Assembly: GCF_019218885.1 (NCBI RefSeq)
Contig: NZ_JAHUWT010000002.1
Span: 1,302,001-1,366,000 of the forward strand
Source: Bordetella sp. BOR01
GTDB taxonomy: Bacteria > Pseudomonadota > Gammaproteobacteria > Burkholderiales > Burkholderiaceae_B
Reading direction: 5' to 3'
Length of the DNA stretch: 64,000 nucleotides
Below the pieces are notes generated by a model that did no database searches, was not told the DNA's origin, and was given only the letters and a program-made list of their open reading frames with translations. This document shows, piece by piece, positions 1 to 8,284 of the stretch. Position 1 is the first letter of the stretch; each line of letters begins with the position of its first letter. Both the position numbers and the translations under genes were made by a program.

Positions 1-78
1 GTGCTGACGCAATCCGAACGCGAACTGCTGTTCCAGGGCGGCATCCCGGCCAGCGTGCTGGCAGATTATCTGCAGTAA
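1..78 (+). CDS. C-terminal end of an unidentified protein (5' truncated)
   Basis: The frame is open from the first base and ends at TAA (76-78), giving the last 25 residues of a protein that begins outside the window. The tail (LTQSERELLFQGGIPASVLADYLQ region) is too short to assign. It lies 26 bp upstream of the hydantoinase gene on the same strand, so it is probably part of the same catabolic operon. The GTG at position 1 need not be a start codon. Confidence 0.5.
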   Translation: MLTQSERELLFQGGIPASVLADYLQ

Positions 79-104
79 TCCCATCTGGACTCAAGGAAAC
101 CAAC

Positions 105-1478
105 ATGGCAAGACCTTTGGATACCCTCCTGACCAATACGCTTGTGTTCCTGGAAGGGCAGGGCCTGGTGCCGGGGGCGATAGGCATCGCCGACGGCAAG
201 ATCGCATTGATCGGCAGCCACGGGCAAGACATGCCTGCCGCGCGCGTAGTCATCGATTGCCAGGGCTTGTGGACGCTGCCGGGCGTCATCGATCCGCACG
301 TGCATTTCGGGTTCGGGTCGCCGGAAACCGACTTCGAGACCGAATCGCGCACCGCGGCGCTGGGCGGCACGACCAGCGTCATTTCGTTTCACCGTTCGGC
401 CGACATCCGCGAAAGCTTCGATGCCGCCAAGGCGCGGGCCGAAAGCCAGAGCTGCATCGACTTCGGCTTTCATTTCGGCATTACCAGCCGCCTGCATGTG
501 GAAACGCTGGACGAGATCTCGCGCCGCTTCGGCGTAAGCTCCTACAAGCTGTACATGATGTACAAGGGCGCGGCAGGCTTGTCCAAGGGTTTCACCGATA
601 TCGACGACGGCCTGTTGTGGGGGGCCTTGCAGGCCACGCGCGACATCCCCGGCGCGATCCTGGGCGTGCATTGCGAGAACGTCGAGGTCATCCCGTGGCT
701 GCGCGACCCGCTGCGCGCGGCCGGCCGCGACGACCTGGCCGCCTGGAACGAGCAAAGCCCCGATTTCCTGGAAGCCGAGAACGTGCACCGCGTTTGCTAC
801 TTCGCCGGCAAGACGGGCACCGCCGTAAATATCGTGCACCTGAGCAGCCGCGAAGCCCTGCGCGAGGTTCGCCGCCACCGCGGCGACGGCCGCACCGCGC
901 CGATCTACGTCGAGACCTGCCCGCACTACCTGTTTCTTGACGATCGCAGCCCCGCGGGCACCTATGCCAAAGTGAACCCGCCGGTGCGTTCGGCGGCCGA
1001 TATCGACGCCATGTGGGAAGGCGTATGCGACGGCGCCATCACCACCATCGGCTCGGACCATGTGCCGCGCAAGCGCGCCACCAAAGACAAGGATATCTGG
1101 GCAGCCAGCAATGGTTTCCCGGGCACGGGAATGATCTTGCCGATTCTGTTGCACGAAGGCTATCACCGCCGCCAGGTTCCGCTCGAGACGCTGATCAAGG
1201 TGGCAAGCAGCACCGCGGCCCGCATCTATGGCATGCCAGGCAAGGGGCGCATCGCGGTGGGCAACGACGCCGACCTGCTGATTGTCGACCCCGATCTCGA
1301 AAAAACCGTCAACCCGGGCGAACTGGAGTCGCACGCCGACTATTCGCCCTACGAAGGCATGGCCTTCAGGGGGTGGCCGGTGCGCACACTGGTGCGCGGC
1401 CGCACGGTCGCACTCGATGGCAAGATCGTCGATGCCGTGCGCCAGGCGCCGGACGGGCGTTATCTGCGGCGCCTTTGA
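105..1478 (+). CDS. Dihydropyrimidinase/hydantoinase-like cyclic amidohydrolase
   Basis: A 457-residue amidohydrolase of the dihydroorotase/hydantoinase/allantoinase group, which opens cyclic amide or ureide rings in the cytoplasm. The whole binuclear metal site can be read: HxH at His65/His67, the carboxylatable Lys148 in SSYKLYMMYKG, His189 (GVHCEN), His245 (VHLSS) and Asp318 (GSDHVP). The length is normal for the family. An AAGGAA ribosome site sits 6 nt before ATG 105. It is followed by a carbamoyl-amidase-like gene and a metallochaperone GTPase, which suggests ring opening, then N-carbamoyl hydrolysis. Whether the substrate is a hydantoin, dihydropyrimidine or other cyclic imide cannot be read from the sequence. 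Confidence 0.88.
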   Translation: MARPLDTLLTNTLVFLEGQGLVPGAIGIADGKIALIGSHGQDMPAARVVIDCQGLWTLPGVIDPHVHFGFGSPETDFETESRTAALGGTTSVISFHRSADIRESFDAAKARAESQSCIDFGFHFGITSRLHVETLDEISRRFGVSSYKLYMMYKGAAGLSKGFTDIDDGLLWGALQATRDIPGAILGVHCENVEVIPWLRDPLRAAGRDDLAAWNEQSPDFLEAENVHRVCYFAGKTGTAVNIVHLSSREALREVRRHRGDGRTAPIYVETCPHYLFLDDRSPAGTYAKVNPPVRSAADIDAMWEGVCDGAITTIGSDHVPRKRATKDKDIWAASNGFPGTGMILPILLHEGYHRRQVPLETLIKVASSTAARIYGMPGKGRIAVGNDADLLIVDPDLEKTVNPGELESHADYSPYEGMAFRGWPVRTLVRGRTVALDGKIVDAVRQAPDGRYLRRL

Positions 1479-1512
1479 TCAAAATTCACAGCACCCACAG
1501 GAGAACATCATC

Positions 1513-2232
1513 ATGTCGGAAACCACGCGCATCTGGGACGCGTTCCTGACCGAGCGGGACAAGGCCGTATTCAAGGCGGCCGGCTACGGCAAGCGGGGCG
1601 GCTTCGGCAAACGCCCCGCCTTGTTCATCATCGACGTGCAGTACAACTTCTGCGGCGATACGCCGCAAGACATCCTGGAAGGCCTGAAGACGTATCGCAC
1701 TCACTGCGGCGCCGAGGCATGGGATGCCGTCAAGCATATCGTTCCGCTGCTCGAGCTGGCGCGCGAGAAGAACCTGCCGGTGTTCTATACCGAGAGCGGC
1801 CGCCGCAACGACCTGCTCGACAGCGGCGTGCAAGTGGGCAAGAACCATCGCGGCACCGAAAAGACGGTGCTGGCCGATACCCATGCCACCCAGACTGTCG
1901 AAGAACTCGCGCCGCGTCCGCAGGACATACGCATCGTCAAGCAGAAGCCGTCGTGCTTTTTCGGCACGATCTTCATGAGCCATCTCAATTTCTTCGACGT
2001 CGATACGCTGATCCTGGTCGGCTGCACTTCGTCGGGCTGCCTGCGCGCGACCACGGTCGATGCCTATTCCTACAACTTCAAGGTCATCATTCCTGAAGAG
2101 GCGTCGTTCGATCGGTTCCAGTCCAGCCATGCCATGAGCCTGTTCGACCTGAACTGCAAATACGCCGACGTGATCCCCAGCGCAGAAGTGGCCGACTACC
2201 TGAAGGCCCTGCCGGTGCGCGGCGAGGGTTGA
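1513..2232 (+). CDS. Isochorismatase-family hydrolase (N-carbamoylsarcosine amidase/maleamate hydrolase-like)
   Basis: A 239-residue cysteine hydrolase. The catalytic triad elements are visible: Asp in ALFIIDVQ, Lys in IVKQKPSCFFGT and the nucleophilic Cys in GCTSSGCLRAT. The SSGC form and the long N-terminal extension resemble N-carbamoylsarcosine amidases and maleamate amidohydrolases rather than true isochorismatases. The chosen ATG has an AGGAGA ribosome site (1498-1503). An in-frame extension upstream runs through the preceding gene and is rejected. The gene lies 34 bp after the hydantoinase, so it may act on the N-carbamoyl or amide product of that enzyme (inference). Confidence 0.85.
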   Translation: MSETTRIWDAFLTERDKAVFKAAGYGKRGGFGKRPALFIIDVQYNFCGDTPQDILEGLKTYRTHCGAEAWDAVKHIVPLLELAREKNLPVFYTESGRRNDLLDSGVQVGKNHRGTEKTVLADTHATQTVEELAPRPQDIRIVKQKPSCFFGTIFMSHLNFFDVDTLILVGCTSSGCLRATTVDAYSYNFKVIIPEEASFDRFQSSHAMSLFDLNCKYADVIPSAEVADYLKALPVRGEG

Positions 2233-2242
2233 GCAGCGGGCA

Positions 2243-3232
2243 ATGAGCGCCATTCCCATCACCTTGCTGACAGGTTTCCTGGGCAGCGGCAAGACCAGCC
2301 TTCTGCGGCGGCTGATCCACCAGCCCGGCTTTGCCGGATGCGCGGTGATCATCAACGAATTCGGCGAGGTCGGGCTGGACCAGGCACTGGTGGTGGACCA
2401 ATCCGATGACCGGGATATCCAACTGCTGGATTCCGGCTGCCTGTGCTGCCTGGCCAGCAGCGCCATCCAGGATACGCTGGGTTCGCTGTACTACCGGCGC
2501 TTGCGCCGGGAGATCCCGTGGTTCGACCGCGTGCTGATCGAGACATCGGGGCTGGCCGAGCCCGGGCCCATCATCAACGCCGTCTACGGCGATGGGGCGC
2601 TCAGCCGGCAATACCAGTTCAGCAGCATTGTCAGCACCTTCGATGCGGGTTTCGGCCAGGCCGACGTCCAGGCCTATGCCGAGGCCAAGACCCAGTTGCT
2701 GATGTCGGACACGGTGGTGCTGACCAAGACCGACCTGCATCCGGGCGCGCAGCAGCTGGCCGCCTGGCTTGCCGCGCTGAACCCGGCCGCGCGCATACTG
2801 GATAACGGCCTGGCCGACGCCGAGCTCGCGCAGGTGCTGCTCGATCCCGCGGCGGACAGGCGGCCGCTTGCGCCATCGCCGGGCACGCGGCCACCGTCGG
2901 CATTGCACCACTTGCTGGCCTACGGCATACACAGCTTTGTGATCGAGGTGCCCGATCCGCTCGGATGGCCGGCCTGGGCCGCGTTCGTCAATGCGGTGCA
3001 GCGCACTTTCGCCGACCGCCTGCTGCGGCTCAAGGGCATCCTGACTTTTTCCGGCCAGGGAACGATGGCCGTGCACGCGGTCCACCACGTGTTTTCCACG
3101 CCGCAGCCGCTGCCCCATGCGCCGGCGCATCTCGTGGGCAAGCTCGTCTTCATCGTGCGCGATCTCGATCGCGCCGACGTCATGCAGGCGGTGCAGTACC
3201 TGGCGCAGCCTGGCCAGGATGACACCGCGTAG
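2243..3232 (+). CDS. CobW/G3E-family GTP-binding metallochaperone
   Basis: A 329-residue G3E GTPase. It has a Walker A loop GFLGSGKT (residues 11-18), the family CxCC metal motif as CLCC (66-69), the ETSGLAEP switch segment and a TKTD guanine-specificity motif. A CobW C-terminal domain follows. These proteins deliver zinc or cobalt to client enzymes. Here it starts 10 bp after the amidase gene and two genes after a binuclear-metal amidohydrolase, the obvious candidate client (inference). Its stop codon is followed at once by the promoter and operator region of the next operon. Confidence 0.85.
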   Translation: MSAIPITLLTGFLGSGKTSLLRRLIHQPGFAGCAVIINEFGEVGLDQALVVDQSDDRDIQLLDSGCLCCLASSAIQDTLGSLYYRRLRREIPWFDRVLIETSGLAEPGPIINAVYGDGALSRQYQFSSIVSTFDAGFGQADVQAYAEAKTQLLMSDTVVLTKTDLHPGAQQLAAWLAALNPAARILDNGLADAELAQVLLDPAADRRPLAPSPGTRPPSALHHLLAYGIHSFVIEVPDPLGWPAWAAFVNAVQRTFADRLLRLKGILTFSGQGTMAVHAVHHVFSTPQPLPHAPAHLVGKLVFIVRDLDRADVMQAVQYLAQPGQDDTA

Positions 3233-3235
3233 GTA

Positions 3236-3285
3236 TTAACACTAGGGCTCAATCTGTTAACACTTATTGTGAATTAAGGTAGATT
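3236..3285 (+). promoter_or_regulatory. Candidate sigma-70 promoter with tandem TTAACACT operator-like repeats
   Basis: TTAACACT occurs at 3236-3243 and again at 3257-3264, exactly 21 bp apart (two helical turns). The second copy supplies a -35 hexamer TTAACA (3257-3262), followed after 17 bp by TAGATT (3280-3285) as a -10 box. A related AATCTGTCAACATT lies at 3344-3357, just before the Bug gene, echoing AATCTGTTAACACT at 3251-3264. The core TTRACACT also occurs twice before the GntR gene at 9666-10358. Confidence 0.5.
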
Positions 3286-3369
3286 CCTGCCTGAAGCGCC
3301 GGATTTTGTTCGCATTTTTTGCGTAGCGGCCGATTATCTGCCAAATCTGTCAACATTGAAGGAACCATC

Positions 3370-4398
3370 ATGACTCAAGCAACCCCCCAATCCCGGACGC
3401 GCCCCGCGCGTTTCACGACGCGCAGGCAGATCGCAATGGCGGCCGTGGCACTGACCGCGCTGGCGGCCTTGCCCACCCAGCGCGCCGTGGCCGCACCATC
3501 CGCCTGGCCCGATCGCCCGGTGACGCTGATCGTGCCCTTCGCCCCCGGCGGCCCTACCGATGTCACGGCGCGCGTGCTGGGCGAGGCGCTGGGCAAGGCA
3601 TGGAAGCAGACCGTGGTGATCGAAAACCGCGCCGGTGCCGGCGGCACGATCGGTGCCGGTTTCGCGGCCAAGGCCGCGCCTGACGGCTACACGCTCTTGC
3701 TCGGTGTCACGGGCTCGCACGGGATCGCCGGCTCGCTGTATCCCAAGCTGTCCTACGATCCGAAAAACGATTTCGAGGCCGTCTCGAAAGTCGTGATCTA
3801 TCCGAATGCCATCATCGCGAATCCGGACATTCCTGCGAACAACCTGCAGGAATTGATCGCGCTGGCCAAGAAAGATCCGAAGTTCCAGGTCTACGGCACC
3901 GATGGCAACGGCACGGCGTCGCACTTGACGATGGAACTCTTGCGCGAGCAAGGCAAGTTCCCGATGGAGGCCGTGCAGTACAAGGGCGCCAGTCCGCTGA
4001 TCAACGACATCATCGCCGGGTTCGTTCCGGTCGGCATTACCGGTTTCCCGTCGGCCGAGGCGCATGTCAAGGCGGGCAAGCTCAAGCTCATCGCGCTGAC
4101 TACCGACAAGGACTACAGCGGAAACGGCTATCCCACCATCGCCGGACAGGGCTTTCCGGGTTTCGCCGCCGCGCCGTGGTCGGGCATTTTCGTGCCCAAG
4201 GGCACGCCGGCGCCCATCGTGCAGAAAATCGCGGCCGATATCAAGACGGCCATGGGCGCGCCCGATGTCGTCGAGAAAATGAAGACCCTCGGCTTGACGC
4301 CGATGCCGGTCACGCTGGGCGATTTCGAGGCCGAACTCGACCGCGAACGCGCGTCCTGGGCCGAGGCCGTGAAGATCTCCGGCGCGACCGTGCAGTAG
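3370..4398 (+). CDS. Bug-family tripartite tricarboxylate transporter substrate-binding protein
   Basis: A 342-residue periplasmic binding protein of the Bug/TctC family, which captures small carboxylates or amides for import. The family start WPDRPVTLIVPFAPGGPTDVTAR and the GAGGTIGA and PDGYTLLLG blocks are present. The signal peptide contains a twin arginine (TTRRQIAMAA), so Tat export is possible. ATG 3370 has AAGGAA upstream; an earlier in-frame start at 3319 would place residues across the promoter region and is rejected. It leads a cassette with the FAD oxidoreductase and PrpD genes that follow within 20 bp. No TctA or TctB membrane gene is nearby. Confidence 0.85.
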   Translation: MTQATPQSRTRPARFTTRRQIAMAAVALTALAALPTQRAVAAPSAWPDRPVTLIVPFAPGGPTDVTARVLGEALGKAWKQTVVIENRAGAGGTIGAGFAAKAAPDGYTLLLGVTGSHGIAGSLYPKLSYDPKNDFEAVSKVVIYPNAIIANPDIPANNLQELIALAKKDPKFQVYGTDGNGTASHLTMELLREQGKFPMEAVQYKGASPLINDIIAGFVPVGITGFPSAEAHVKAGKLKLIALTTDKDYSGNGYPTIAGQGFPGFAAAPWSGIFVPKGTPAPIVQKIAADIKTAMGAPDVVEKMKTLGLTPMPVTLGDFEAELDRERASWAEAVKISGATVQ

Positions 4399-4416
4399 CA
4401 AGTCCATTACATCGCC

Positions 4417-5802
4417 ATGTCATTCGATACTGAATTCGATGCCGTTATCGTGGGCGCCGGCGGGTGCGGCCTGGCGGCCGCGATCGCCATCCACGACCTG
4501 AACCCGCATGCCAGCATCGCCGTCCTGGACAAGGCCGATCGCGCCTGCGGCAACACCGTGCTGTCCAGCGGCTCGATTCCCGCCGCGGGCACTCGCTTCC
4601 AGAAAGAGGCCGGCGTGCACGACACGCCGCAGATGTTCCAGGAAGACCTGCTGACCATTGCCGGAGAGCATGAAGCCATGCATTTGACACGGGTGCTGAC
4701 CGAGACCTCGGCCAGCTTGGTCGAATGGCTGGTCGATCATGCCCACGTCAGGCTCACGCTGGTGGACTCGTACAAGCATATCGGCCACCGGGTGCACCGG
4801 CTGCATTCGCCGCCGTCGCGCCGCGGGGCCGACCTGGTGGACGACCTGCTGCGCGAGTGCGAACGCCGCGACATCCCGGTGGCGTGGAGCAACGCCGTCA
4901 CCGGGTTGGCATCCGACGCAGGCCGGCTCCAGGGCGTACTGTGCGCGACCCCCGACGGGCGGGTCACGCGCATCGGCGCGCGCCATGTGATCCTGGCCAG
5001 CAACGGCTACGCCGCCAACAAATCCTTGCTGCAGCGTTTCGTGCCGGAAGTCGCCGCCGCGCCGTATGGCGGGGGCACCGGTAGCGAAGGCGAGGCCATC
5101 GTGTGGGGCGAATCGCTCGGCGCGGCGCTGGCCAACATGAAGGCGTACCAGGGCCACGCGAGCCTGGCCGATCCGCACGGTTCGCTGGTGACATGGACGG
5201 TGATAGAGAAGGGCGGCATCATCGTCGACCGCTCGGGGCAGCGCTTTGGCGACGAAAGCATGGGCTACTCGGCTTTTGCCGCCCTGGAGTTGCAGCGCGG
5301 CGGGCCGTTCTGGGTAATTGCCGATACCCAGGTGCGCGACATCACGGCGGCCGGGCAGGAAGAATACGCCGAACTGGTCGCGCACGGCGGCGTGCTCGCC
5401 GAGGCCTTGCCGCAACTCTGCGCACGCACGGGCATCGACGCGGCGGGCCTGGAAGCCACGCTGGAGGCTGTGCGCAAACATGCCCGCGGCGATAGCCAGG
5501 ACACCTTCGGGCGCACGCACTGGGGTTTGGGCGCACTGGGCCCGCAGTTGACCGCCACGCGCATCAGCCCGGCAATTTTCCACACCCAGGGTGGCCTGTG
5601 CGTGGATGCCGATGGCCGCGTGCTGACCGCGCAGGGCACGGCGATCGCGGGCCTGTGGGCCGGAGGCGGAGCTGCCTGCGGCATCAGCGGCAACCAGGGC
5701 AGCCTTGGCTACATGTCGGGCAATGGCCTGCTGTCGGCATTGGGATTGGGTTACCGCATCGGCCAGGCAATCGCGGCCGAGCTTACCGAGGTCGAATCAT
5801 GA
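4417..5802 (+). CDS. FAD-dependent oxidoreductase (fumarate reductase/tricarballylate dehydrogenase-like)
   Basis: A 461-residue flavoprotein of the FAD_binding_2 family. The N-terminal dinucleotide fold DAVIVGAGGCGLAAAIA is clear, as are a C-terminal FAD segment (GLWAGGGAACGISGNQGSLGYMSGNGL) and the THTQGGL-type active-site block. It most resembles the soluble fumarate reductase, tricarballylate dehydrogenase and 3-ketosteroid dehydrogenase group, so it probably introduces or removes a C=C bond next to a carboxylate or carbonyl. It lies 18 bp after the Bug gene and overlaps the PrpD gene by ATGA. The product at 12322-13689 is a paralogue. The substrate is unknown. Confidence 0.8.
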   Translation: MSFDTEFDAVIVGAGGCGLAAAIAIHDLNPHASIAVLDKADRACGNTVLSSGSIPAAGTRFQKEAGVHDTPQMFQEDLLTIAGEHEAMHLTRVLTETSASLVEWLVDHAHVRLTLVDSYKHIGHRVHRLHSPPSRRGADLVDDLLRECERRDIPVAWSNAVTGLASDAGRLQGVLCATPDGRVTRIGARHVILASNGYAANKSLLQRFVPEVAAAPYGGGTGSEGEAIVWGESLGAALANMKAYQGHASLADPHGSLVTWTVIEKGGIIVDRSGQRFGDESMGYSAFAALELQRGGPFWVIADTQVRDITAAGQEEYAELVAHGGVLAEALPQLCARTGIDAAGLEATLEAVRKHARGDSQDTFGRTHWGLGALGPQLTATRISPAIFHTQGGLCVDADGRVLTAQGTAIAGLWAGGGAACGISGNQGSLGYMSGNGLLSALGLGYRIGQAIAAELTEVES

Positions 5803-7175
5803 CGCCATTTTTCGAAGGCACGCTCATGGCGTGTTCCACACCCACGCGGGCGCTGGCCGATTGGTGCGGCGCCCTGGCTGCCACGCGGCCGCCGGAACCC
5901 GTCTTGCGCGAAAGCGCGCGGCATGTGCTGGATGCGCTCGCCGCCTGCGCGGCAGGGATGCGCCAGCCGCTGGTACGGGCTGGCCTCGAACTCGAGCGCA
6001 GCATCAACGCGCAGCCGGGCGATGTGCCGCTATTCGGCGGCCCCGGGCGTTGGACGGTCCTGGAGGCCGCGGGATTGATGGCGGTGGCCTGCCATGCCCT
6101 GGAAATGGACGATGGCAACCGCGAAGGGTCCATCCACCCGGCCACCACCGTGGTGCCGGCCACGCTTGCGCTGGCGTGGCAGCGCGATGCCGATTATCTG
6201 GAGTTCCTGGCGGCGGTGGTGGCTGGCTATGAAGTGGCGGTCAGTATTGCCGAGGCCCTGCACCCGCATGCCAGCCAGCGCGGGTTCCAGACGACCCCCG
6301 TCGCCGGCGTGGTGGGAACCGCGGCCGCCTGCGCGACGCTGCTCGGCCTGGACAGCGCAGGCATCGAAAGCGCGATGGGCATTGCCGCCAGCGCGTCCGG
6401 GGGCTTGTTCGCCTATCTGGCCGGAGGCGGCAACGTCAAGAAATTCCATCCGGGCCACGCGGCGCGCGAAGGGTTGCGCGCCGCGCTGATGGCCCGGCAG
6501 GGCGCGGCCCAGGGGCCGGCGGGTGTCATCGAAGGCCGTGCGGGTATTCTGCAGGCCTTCGCCGGCATCCAGGATTGGGACGGCAGCCGCGCGCGCGAAC
6601 GCGCCTTGCCGGCGGTGGCCCGATCGTATCTGAAGCCCTATCCGTGCTGCCGCCATATTCATCCGGCAATCGACGCCGTCATCGCGCTCAAGCAACGATC
6701 GGCCTGGCAGCCTGGCGACATCGCGGCAATCGAGGTCGAGACCTACGGCGCCGCGATGCCTCATGCCCGCCTGCCCTGGCACACGCTCGAGATCGCCCAG
6801 CTTTCCTTCCCATGGGTGATGGCGCTGGCCTGCCTGGATGGCGAAGTCGTTCTGGCAGGGTTCTCGGATGCCGCGCGCGCGCGGCCGGACATCAATGCCC
6901 TGGCCGCGTGCGTCAGCGTGGCACAGACGCAAGAATGCGACCGCCTGTATCCGGCATATGGGCCGGCGCGCGTCACGCTGCGCCTGCGATCGGGCGACGA
7001 ATTGTCGGAATGGGTATCCGATCCGCTGGGCTCGGCCGATCTTCCGCTGTCCGATGCCGCGCTGGATAGCAAGGCAGACGAGGCATTCAGCCTGGTGTTT
7101 CCCGCCGGGCGGCCGCAGGCCCTGATCCAGTCGCTGCGTCGCCTGGACGCATGGCCGCTGCGCGAACTGTATTGA
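5799..7175 (+). CDS. MmgE/PrpD family protein
   Basis: A 458-residue member of the family that includes 2-methylcitrate dehydratase and cis-aconitate decarboxylase, which handle tricarboxylate-like substrates. Family features seen are the EMDDGNREGSIHPATTVVPA block, HPGHAAREG and YLKPYPCCRHIHPAID. ATG 5799 overlaps the previous stop (ATGA), which fixes the start; ATG 5826 is an in-frame alternative. With the flavoprotein in front it suggests a dehydrogenation plus hydration/dehydration or decarboxylation sequence (inference). It is a different subtype from the two other PrpD proteins in the window. Confidence 0.83.
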   Translation: MTPFFEGTLMACSTPTRALADWCGALAATRPPEPVLRESARHVLDALAACAAGMRQPLVRAGLELERSINAQPGDVPLFGGPGRWTVLEAAGLMAVACHALEMDDGNREGSIHPATTVVPATLALAWQRDADYLEFLAAVVAGYEVAVSIAEALHPHASQRGFQTTPVAGVVGTAAACATLLGLDSAGIESAMGIAASASGGLFAYLAGGGNVKKFHPGHAAREGLRAALMARQGAAQGPAGVIEGRAGILQAFAGIQDWDGSRARERALPAVARSYLKPYPCCRHIHPAIDAVIALKQRSAWQPGDIAAIEVETYGAAMPHARLPWHTLEIAQLSFPWVMALACLDGEVVLAGFSDAARARPDINALAACVSVAQTQECDRLYPAYGPARVTLRLRSGDELSEWVSDPLGSADLPLSDAALDSKADEAFSLVFPAGRPQALIQSLRRLDAWPLRELY

Positions 7176-7198
7176 TTGCCGTGCCCGTACCCACGCGA

Positions 7199-7220
7199 CG
7201 GAACGCCGGGTGGCGTTCCG
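7199..7220 (+). other. Perfect hairpin between PrpD and Bug genes
   Basis: CGGAACGCC and GGCGTTCCG form a 9-bp perfect stem around a GGGT loop. There is no T-run after it, so it is more likely an mRNA-stability or processing element between the two genes than a full intrinsic terminator. Confidence 0.45.
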
Positions 7221-7248
7221 GACAACCAATGTGTCACTCGAGAACGCT

Positions 7249-8244
7249 ATGAGAAAAAATTTCCTGACCACCCTGCGCCATGCGGCCACAGTCAGCATCA
7301 TGGCCGTCGGCTCCCTGGCCGCCGGCCCGGCCGCGGCGGCCGAGGCATGGCCTGCCCGGCCCATACGCATGATCGTGCCGTTCGCGCCCGGAGGCGCTAC
7401 CGATACGCTGGGCAGGCTGGTGGCCCATGAGCTTGCGGGCGTACTCAAGCAGAGCGTGGTGGTCGAGAACAAGCCGGGAGCCGGCGGCAATATCGGCTCG
7501 AACCTGGTGGCGAAGGCGGTGCCCGATGGATATACCCTGCTGTTTGGCGCCGCGGGCAATATCAGCATCAATCCGTCGCTGTTCAATAACATGCCGTACG
7601 ATGCCGAAAAAGACCTCGTGCCGGCGGGCCTGGTAAGCCAGTCGATGAACGTGCTGGTGGTGCCGGCCGCGCTGCCTGTCAACTCGGTGACCGACCTGGT
7701 CGAGTATGCCAGCCAGCACCCTGACGCCACCAACTACGGATCGTCCGGCAACGGCGGCACGACTCACCTGGCGGGTGAACTGTTCAATTCGATGGCGGGT
7801 ACGCACATCACGCACGTGCCCTATCAGGGCAGCGGGCCGGCCATGATCGACCTGCTGGCCGGCAGGTTGCAACTGATGTTCGACAACCTGCCTTCGGCAA
7901 TGCCGCATATCCAGCGCGGCGAGCTCAAGGCACTGGGCGTGACCAGCGACATCCGCAGCCCCCAATTGCCCGATGTGCCGACCATTGCGCAAACCGGCCT
8001 GCCGGGGTTCGAGGCCACCACCTGGTTCGGCGTGTTCGCACCGGCCGGCACACCCGACGCCGTGCTGGAGCGCCTGAATGGCGCCATCAACCAGGTCATG
8101 CAGACTGCTCCGGTGCAAGAAAAGCTGGACTTGATGGCCGCGTATTTCACGCCCACCACGCGCGCGCAATTCCAGGCGCTTATCCGCAGCGATACCGAAA
8201 AGTGGGCCCGCGTGATCAAAGAGGCGGACATCAAGCTGAACTAG
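7249..8244 (+). CDS. Bug-family substrate-binding protein
   Basis: A 331-residue Bug/TctC protein, last gene of the first cassette. MRKNFLTTLRH, a hydrophobic stretch and an AAAA site before EAWPARP form a Sec signal peptide. ATG 7249 is chosen because it begins this signal; an upstream GTG in frame at 7210 falls inside the hairpin region. Conserved blocks are IRMIVPFAPGGATDTLGRL, GAGGNIGSN and PDGYTLLFGAAG, and the C-terminal region has the VPTIAQTGLPGFEATTWFG signature. It differs clearly from the Bug at 3370, so two distinct binding proteins serve one operon. It converges on the PrpD gene downstream. Confidence 0.85.
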   Translation: MRKNFLTTLRHAATVSIMAVGSLAAGPAAAAEAWPARPIRMIVPFAPGGATDTLGRLVAHELAGVLKQSVVVENKPGAGGNIGSNLVAKAVPDGYTLLFGAAGNISINPSLFNNMPYDAEKDLVPAGLVSQSMNVLVVPAALPVNSVTDLVEYASQHPDATNYGSSGNGGTTHLAGELFNSMAGTHITHVPYQGSGPAMIDLLAGRLQLMFDNLPSAMPHIQRGELKALGVTSDIRSPQLPDVPTIAQTGLPGFEATTWFGVFAPAGTPDAVLERLNGAINQVMQTAPVQEKLDLMAAYFTPTTRAQFQALIRSDTEKWARVIKEADIKLN

Positions 8245-8264
8245 CGCCTGGCCTGGCCAGGCGC
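8244..8264. terminator. Hairpin between convergent genes
   Basis: GCGCCTGGC and GCCAGGCGC form a 9-bp stem with a 3-nt CTG loop. The stem begins on the last base of the Bug stop codon and lies before the stop of the convergent PrpD gene. Little T-run follows, so it is a probable but weak bidirectional terminator. Confidence 0.5.
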
Positions 8265-8284
8265 CTTGCGCGCGCCGCGGGGGT

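Noticed and set aside
66-1334. Long minus-strand open frame across the hydantoinase gene
   Set aside because: It is a shadow of the plus-strand gene in GC-rich DNA; its composition is Ala/Arg/His-rich without motifs, while the plus frame has all six metal ligands.
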